Part shown: positions 39,001 through 48,101 of the stretch, in pieces
Layout: each line of letters begins with the position of its first letter
How positions within the stretch are numbered: position 1 is the first letter of the stretch
Origin: Strongylocentrotus purpuratus
Taxonomy: Eukaryota; Echinodermata; Echinoidea; Camarodonta; Strongylocentrotidae
Reading direction: 5' to 3'
Assembly (NCBI RefSeq): GCF_000002235.5
Contig: NW_022145611.1
Location: 1,726,754 to 1,790,753 of the forward strand
DNA: 64,000 bases
Notes under the pieces: generated by a model
The model's database searches: none
What the model was told of the DNA's origin: nothing
What the model saw: the letters and a program-made list of their open reading frames with translations, nothing else
Made by a program: the position numbers and the translations under genes

Positions 39001-42000
39001 CCCACCCACTTACATCCATAGAGCGGACGACTCTCATGCCTCTTCCTCCCCCTTGCCTTATTCCCACCCACTTACATCCATAGAGCAGACGACCCTCATG
39101 CCCCTTCCTCCCCCTTGCTTTATTCCCACCCACTTACATCCATAGAGCAGACGACCCTCATGCCTCTTCCTCCCCCTTGCCTTATTCCCACCCACTTACA
39201 TCCATAGAGCAGACGACCCTCATGCCTCTTCCTCCCCCTTGCCTTATTCCCACCCACTTACATCCATAGAGCAGACGACCCTCATGCCCCTTCCTCCCCC
39301 TTGCTTTATTCTCACCCACTTACATCCATAGAGCGGACGACCCTCATGCCCCTTCCTCCCCCTTGCTTTATTCCCACCCACTTACATCCATAGAGCGGAC
39401 GACCCTCATGCCTCTTCCTCCCCCTTGCCTTATTCCCACCCACTTACATCCATAGAGCGGACGACTCTCATGCCTCTTCCTCCCCCTTGCCTTATTCCCA
39501 CCCACTTACATCCATAGAGCAGACGACCCTCATGCCCCTTCCTCCCCCTTGCTTTATTCCCACCCACTTACATCCATAGAGAGGACGACCCTCATGCCCC
39601 TTCCTCCCCCTTGCTTTATTCCCACCCACTTACATCCATAGAGCGGACGACCCTCATGCCTCTTCCTCCCCCTTGCCTTATTCCCACCCACTTACATCCA
39701 TAGAGCAGACGACCCTCATGCCCCTTCCTCCCCCTTGCTTTATTCCCACCCACTTACATCCATAGAGCGGACGACCCTCATGCCCCTTCCTCCCCCTTGC
39801 TTTATTCCCACCCACTTACATCCATAGAGCGGACGACCCTCATGCCTCTTCCTCCCCCTTGCCTTATTCCCACCCACTTACATCCATAGAGCAGACGACC
39901 CTCATGCCCCTTCCTCCCCCTTGCCTTATTCCCACCCACTTACATCCATAGAGCAGACGACCCTCATGCCTCTTCCTCCCCCTTGCTTTATTCCCACCCA
40001 CTTACATCCATAGAGCGGACAACTCTCATGCCTCTTCCTCCCCCTTGCCTTATTCCCACCCACTTACATCCATAGAGCAGACGACCCTCATGCCCCTTCC
40101 TCCCCCTTGCTTTATTCCCACCCACTTACATCCATAGAGCAGACGACCCTCATGCCCCTTCCTCCCCCTTGCTTTATTCCCACCCACTTACATCCATAGA
40201 GCGGACGACCCTCATGCCTCTTCCTCCCCCTTGCCTTATTCCCACCCACTTACATCCATAGAGCGGACGACTCTCATGCCTCTTCCTCCCCCTTGCCTTA
40301 TTCCCACCCACTTACATCCATAGAGCAGACGACCCTCATGCCCCTTCCTCCCCCTTGCTTTATTCCCACCCACTTACATCCATAGAGCGGACGACCCTCA
40401 TGCCTCTTCCTCCCCCTTGCCTTATTCCCACCCACTTACATCCATAGAGCGGACGACTCTCATGCCTCTTCCTCCCCCTTGCCTTATTCCCACCCACTTA
40501 CATCCATAGAGCAGACGACCCTCATGCCTCTTCCTCCCCCTTGCCTTATTCCCACCCACTTACATCCATAGAGCGGACAACTCTCATGCCTCTTCCTCCC
40601 CCTTGCCTTATTCCCACCCACTTACATCCATAGAGCGGACGACTCTCATGCCTCTTCCTCCCCCTTGCCTTATTCCCACCCACTTACATCCATAGAGCAG
40701 ACGACCCTCATGCCTCTTCCTCCCCCTTGCCTTATTCCCACCCACTTACATCCATAGAGCGGACAACTCTCATGCCTCTTCCTCCCCCTTGCCTTATTCC
40801 CACCCACTTACATCCATAGAGCGGACAACTCTCATGCCTCTTCCTCCCCCTTGCCTTATTCCCACCCACTTACATCCATAGAGCAGACGACCCTCATGCC
40901 CCTTCCTCCCCCTTGCTTTATTCCCACCCACTTACATCCATAGAGCGGACGACCCTCATGCCCCTTCCTCCCCCTTGCTTTATTCCCACCCACTTACATC
41001 CATAGAGCAGACAACTCTCATGCCTCTTCCTCCCCCTTGCTTTATTCCCACCCACTTACATCCATAGAGCGGACAACTCTCATGCCTCTTCCTCCCCCTT
41101 GCCTTATTCCCACCCACTTACATCCATAGAGCGGACGACCCTCATGCCTCTTCCTCCCCCTTGCCTTATTCCCACCCACTTACATCCATAGAGCGGACAA
41201 CTCTCATGCCTCTTCCTCCCCCTTGCCTTATTCCCACCCACTTACATCCATAGAGCGGACGACCCTCATGCCTCTTCCTCCCCCTCCATATGCTGCTTTG
41301 AGGATGATTGGAAAGCCGTGTTGTTCACAGAACACTTCTACTTCTTGTGTGGTAGTGACTGGTCCATCAGTTCCTGGTACCACCGGCACACCTGTTTGGC
41401 AAGACAGAACAATCAGAAGATGAAGGCCAATCTCATACAGTCCTTTTCCAATGAGGACCTGATATAAACTGTAAATGTTATATGCCATATTTCTATGATT
41501 TTCAATACTTCAATTCTGGTCATAATTTACCTTATTGAAAATGGTTTAATAAGGGTCGCAGAGCATTTATTACTCCTACCCCACTCAATCTGAATCTCAT
41601 CCACTCTCAAATCGTTACAAAGAAACTTGAAACTCATCAAAATCTTTCAGTTAATGTCCATGATTATATTTTATATTGTTATCCATTGTTATATCAATTT
41701 TCTCAAACCCGTCATCAACAAGTACCCGGTCACGCCCCCACCACCACCTACACCTCCGCCGCATGCACCTGTACATCAACCACCGCCACCAGCCGAACTC
41801 ACAAAGCAGCCGCCAGCCTCACAGCTACAAGGCACATTAGAAGACAGCAGACTACAACGCCGCCTACATCAGGAACACACACAACGTCTCGCCGACACCA
41901 CACCCCACTCATGGATTCGAAGCATCTCCAAGTCCGCAACCCGGAGACTCCAGCCCAGACGGACAAGCAGACCACCCAAGTCCACACCACGGTGACTGAA

Positions 42001-45000
42001 GCCCACACGATCATGTATAGTACCCCCACGTCTGCACCCCAGTGACTTAAAGGGATATGGTAACTTTGTCTCAGATTCTGAAACAAAGTACTGGATTTAG
42101 CTCATGCTGCAATGATAATTATAATTATAAACCTTTAGGTCAGTCAGAAACCCCATGACTTTTACAAGCCGATCGCCTGTCTGATTGTCAAGATATTTAT
42201 GATTGGAATTACAAATTATGAAAACCGTTTGCCAAACAGTTTACATAACAGTACAGTCTATTCGGGGAAAACGAGTATGGTAAAACCGGTCACTCTAAGA
42301 TTTTTACTTTTTTGAGGCACTTCTTGATCATTTTGAAGCGCAATTTTTTTAGGGCTTCAATATTACACCATATCACAGGCACTGAGAACATGTAGGGCCG
42401 TGCATCTCAGATTTAACATTGTTAAACGATGCCTTTAAGGTCACGCACGCCAGTTATTCCCCATCTGACGACGGATAGTCAACTTGTTCGAAACGTCGAG
42501 CCACTCCCGCCACCTATCCTCTCCAACCGGTGCTATAGTTCTCCTTAGAACTATAAGCCAAGAAAGATAACCAACAGTCCTTTTCAGGACTTCCCAATCC
42601 TCCCTCTCTCTCACATGGTGCAACAGCAAGCCTACTGTATAATTTTCTCATTGTTTTCCACATATTTTGTTTGCTTATAAATGAGTAATTTTCTTAACTG
42701 TTTCTTATATATCTGAATTTGGTTAGGCACCTTGAACATCCCTGGGATGGATAGGAGCGTATAAGGAATGTTTGCTATGATTATTCATATCATTATATTT
42801 ACCTGCTGCTATAGCGATCTGTCTGGCTTCCACCTTATCACCCATCTGATGTACCACTGTAGGAGAAGGACCAATGAACCTAATGTTTGCATCTGTGCAA
42901 GCCTTGGCAAAGTCTGCTCTCTCAGATAGGAAGCCATACCCAGGATGAATGGCATCCACTTTGTGTTCCTATACAATCAACAAATAAAAAATGAGATACA
43001 GTGTACAGGCATTTTGTGAACAACATGAAATAATAAATCGGGGCCCATACTCGTTAAACCTTAACTAAGCTACAGTAGTTGCCAATTAAATACATAGGTT
43101 TAGCACATAGTTTGTGGACAACTAGGTTAAGAAGGTTTTACGTTCAAAGATAACCGCTGGTATACAAATACAGTATAGCGCTTGATAGGCAATAGGCAAT
43201 AATACGCTCTTGATAGAGAACATACCAAGTCATGCACACAATGTGCACACCATCTCCATTCCTTGGGGAATATTTCTACCATATATCCACCGCGAGGGCA
43301 TATAGCAATAGTTTCCGTCATCATAACAGGTCCCCATTTCTCTTGTCGTCATGGAGTGGCGAATGTCAGTACCATGAAGGGGCTTGAACCAATGACCCTC
43401 ACATTCTAAGTTAAGTCTTCTAACCACTTGACTAGTATTACTTCTTACTTTCTTTCTTACTGTAATTGTGCTAACTGTGTGGCGTCCGCTAAGAACCAGA
43501 AGGGTATTAACTCTAAGGCAAATGCAAATCTCTCTTCTGGCTTTCAGCAAAAGACATGTGTGTAATCAAAATAAAGAGTACAAGAATATTGACCAGACTG
43601 CAGATTATTTAAGTACATGTATGTGTATGTTGTACATGTACATGTCCCTTCAGAGACTGCACAAGACCCCTAGTTTAAGATCTAAAAGGAAACAAAATGC
43701 AAAGAAACAATTTGTGTTATTTACAAGAATCAATGACATCAAGATCTTTCAGAAGGCAGGCGTCATCTTTTAGTATAAGTATGTATTAGCTCACACACAC
43801 ACATGTTATAGATGGTTTGGCTTGGTTGGTATGAAAATCATCACTTTAAAAAAAAAGAAAAACTATTTGTTCTTGAATTGTCTCTCTAATCTTTAGCATG
43901 TCTTCTTATTGATGTACCATATAGGGAATGAATAACAATGAAAATTCTCTTTCATAATAACTGATAAGTGCACTTTTTCAGTTTACTATTACCCTGGTAA
44001 ATAACAAAATCTTATTATGAATTCACACTGCAAGGCTGGACTTTGCACATCTTTCACTGACAAACAGGAAAACAATTTTGTTAACCTTTTTGACATACTG
44101 CAAGGTTTTGAAATCATCAAAATGATAAGAAATCTGCTTAGGCTTCCTAAAAGCCACATGCACTTTACACAGAAATGAGTACATGAGTAAATGAGTATGT
44201 TTGATTAGAGATAAGTCAACTAAGAAAACATTTCAAGCAGACTTGGTTTCATGTTCATAGCAACAAAGAAAATTGTCTGTTACTGAATCTCAATATTTGA
44301 AGGTTGCATGTACATGTAAGAAGAAATTCCACTACATACGGTATAGAATAATTTTTTTATTCAATAAATGCACTCTTCATTTATTTACATTTGAATGTAA
44401 CAGATGGGTTAGCATTTTAGGAATATGTTGTCTGTCCAAGAAGCAGTAGCTTTCCAGTGCAGAAATACTACACTCTAGCTTTTTATAGTTGATATTGATT
44501 TGAGTACATTTAATTCATGCTTGCCTATAATATAAAGTCACTGCAAGCCAATTTATGCAGTAGCTAAAGCTTTTGTTTGCAGTGTAACTTTAGAACTGTT
44601 GTCCCAGCTGTTTACTGTATATACATTGTATTACAGACCACTTATGCATTGAAAAAGACTTCAAAGAAATACTGGTAAGGAACTGCTCAATTCACTTGCC
44701 ATGTATATAAAACACCATATCTATCATGTATATTGCAGGTACAGGTAGTCAGTCAAGCTATTTGGGTTATCAAGATAATCTTTTTCTTTAAACAAATGTG
44801 TACAAAATGTTCACATGCTGATCAGCATTAAACTTTCAAGCAATGCAGAAAATAGCCAAACACAATCATAAAAATGAAACCTTTATAAATACTGTTCAAA
44901 GATCTATATGATAGGCGCATCTTAAAGGTAATACAAAGTTTTGGTATGGGATCTTGAAATTGGTTCAAATGAACATATTGGAAGCATATGTGATCCTACA

Positions 45001-46427
45001 ATATTCAGTGATCGTTGTCGCGGTTGGAATCTAGTCGTAAGTTATGAATTGTAAATAATAAACTCTTTATGTTGTATAGCTCCCTCTCAAGGTCAAGATA
45101 TTAATTAAGCTATAAAACAATGTTTCTTGACTATAATCGACCGATTAGCTATTCCCATTTGGAAATTTCATGTCACAACTACATATTCTGAGATTTTCAT
45201 GGTCGCAGCTACATGTACCATTCTACGGCCGTAGGCGCTATTTGAAATTTATCAAAATTTACCGGGAGCACCGGTAAATTTTTATATTAAATTTTTCTCG
45301 AAAGTAGAAGTGTTTTAGGGGCTAAATTTTGTAGTGCTTACAATACATCCACAGGGGCATCAAAATATATCAAACTTGTAAAGAATCACTATCCACCCAA
45401 TTTTCAAAATTTCCCAAAACTTTGTATTACCTTTAATGAGCTACCTTTTTTATGGGAAATATTAAGTCGACCTCTATGGTCTTTATGGAAGATAGATAGT
45501 TGCTAAAGCAGGTTCCACTGTATTATGATAAGATATTTCCAGTAATGTTTGAAAAGTCCTTCAAATGAGTGGAATCTACAACAAAGTTCCAACCTTACTT
45601 TACTAATGAAATCAAAATATAAAATTAATATTACTTGGAAGCTGCGAGTAAAAGTCTAATACCGGTACTTCCCTTGGAAAGATTTCAACAAACACAAATA
45701 TTTTTCACTCTTTGACCTTGTCTTATCTTGCACTATCATGAACTTAAAAATTACACTGAAGTAAGATACACTGTGGCATAACAAAAGACATTCGGAATAG
45801 TTACCAGCAACAATTTCTTATATAAATCAAACATGACGGGATCTACCTTGATAACAACTAACCATAATCTGTTGTTCTCAGTCTATCACATGTATTTTAC
45901 TTGATAGCGAAAATAACATGAAAACAATCTTGATGAATTTCCTGAATTATGTCTCTTTTTAAGTACTGGCTGCCATCTAAGACACCATTTTGAAAATAAC
46001 CACTTCCCGGAGGTGCAATTTTCTGAGACTTTTAGTATGTTATTTCTGATGTCAAACACAACTAAAAACCTGTTGACAAACCTTTTGTTGCAATTTGTTA
46101 GGGATCAAACCATATATTGACGTGACTAGAAAATCATGTGGCAAAAGTTTCTGGCTTTAAAAGAACCATAATATATCTTTTCATTCTAACCATATAAACA
46201 TATAGGTATTGTAAGTGTATGTGTTCTGATCACAGAAACATGTTTTTTGTCTTGATGTAAGGGATTCCATGTAGCTGTCCTCATTCAAACTATGAGCTTC
46301 AAATAAAAGTTTAAAAAAGAGATATTGCAGTTTAAATACACTGTCAATGAGCTAAGGCTGTGTATAACCATGTACTGAGGTACTTGAGTAAATGCCCAGA
46401 CTTACAGGCAGATACTTGACGGCCATG

Positions 46428-46464
<37 letters not shown>

Positions 46465-48057
46465 ATTCCTATTTTTTTAAACAGACCCTTATTTTTCTAG
46501 ACACGGCAGGGAAATAAAAATTGTTAAAAAATTAATACCATAAAAACCTAACCTTCATTTGTGGTGATTTAACACCAAACTGCACAGTACTCGTAGTAAA
46601 TTCCCTGCTATGATTTTAATCATATTGAGGCCAACAGCCGCCAAGAGATGGCGCAGCTCAGATTTGTTATTTTTTTTGCTGACGTTGTAGGAAGCACCTC
46701 AGGTCCGTCTTTGAAAACCTTCGCAAATATACTTTAAGTTGCAGTTGAAGGCGTCGATTTGTGCTTGTGAACTTGTGACAAATAATAGTAGCAATGTTGT
46801 TTTTAAAACTAAAGATGACAAATAAATTATTCTTCCAAGTTCAAAACGAAATCCGGACATTGGCAGCTTGTTTGGTCCTACATAGTTTTTGAGAGGTGAG
46901 TTGACAGTGACACCCCGTGTATGATTGAGCTGGGAAACATTTTTACTAACGGTACCATGCCGGTACTTTTTCGGATACGGGTGAGCGTCAGCCGCCCGGC
47001 ACAGTGCCAGGTGGAGGGGCATAAATCGGCACCAAGAAATAGTACTCGAGTAGTTGTCAACAGTGCGAGTACTCGAGTATTCAAGTACTCGTCGCAGCCT
47101 TAGTGTGTACGAGTAAGAAAAATCATACTCGAGTAGTTTGTAACAGTGCAAGTACTGAAGTATCAGAGTACTCGTCGCAGCCTTACAATGAACTACAAAA
47201 CGCTTTGTTGAGTAGACTACTTTTAAAACATGCACATACATGTACGTACTTGCATGGAATAGGGCGCAAACCCAAGTCCAACTTTGGTTCCATGCGCATC
47301 CTTTAATGTTACCCTTTCTTTTCTTCATACCCCTTAACCGTTTATGCTAGGTTTACATTATGTTCCTGGCGGCCAAGACAATCACGTTTCAGGCCACTGT
47401 GGACAAAACGGTATGGACGTGAGGCAACATAGGGAGAAGGAATGAGCAAACGTGACAAGCCACATTTTAGTCAGTTTCCATATTTGCATCATAATTTGCT
47501 AACACTTTATTTGGTTGAATTACCAATTAATGTGTTTGTGTGTGTAAAGGTCTCTGAAGCGGCGAACCCTGAAGTCCCACCAACTTGCCTATGTCTTGAC
47601 GTTGAGGGAAATTTGATATAAATGCTGATAATTCCCTTAGGTGGTAGGCTAGGGCACAATGCATTACACAAGATCTGTTTGTTGTAAAAGTGAAGTCCAC
47701 TCTTGGTTACTGACAACACCTGCTAGTGGGTTAACACCAGAATGGTGTCAAATTCCCATGAAAACCCTTTACTATAACGGCTTGAACTCTTGTGGTAAGA
47801 CCTTTAATACCTTGGCTATTTGTATGATTTCTGGTACAGAGAGGTATGCAGCTACGGGTGGTAATCCCTGTCCAATGAGGTATGCTTCATCTGCCTTGCC
47901 CCTGTGCATGTTACCCTTATCTTGCTCAGAGTAGATAGCCACTGTTCTGATGCCTAACTCCGTACATGCTCGGAATACTCGAATCGCTATCTCACCTAAT
48001 AACGGGAAGGAATAGAAAGAAACTCCTTAGTAAGCTGGAGTTTCATACATGCAGTTA

Positions 48058-48101
<44 letters not shown>

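Noticed and set aside
37372-41285. Regular 62-bp array as a CRISPR-like repeat
   Set aside because: The whole 62-bp unit is repeated with no unique spacers, and it matches the PC exon 4/intron 4 border.
41627-42045. Two overlapping Pro/Thr-rich ORFs
   Set aside because: Two frames are equally open because of composition, and the region lies inside a PC intron beside a MITE.
43360-43445. Functional tRNA gene
   Set aside because: Box A and box B are present but no acceptor or anticodon stem could be paired.
43230-43550. 106-codon minus ORF in a PC intron
   Set aside because: Overlaps a tRNA-derived SINE head and shows no protein similarity.
46699-47328. 209-codon minus-strand ORF
   Set aside because: Lies in PC intron 2, crosses a short direct repeat, resembles no protein I know and has no splice context.
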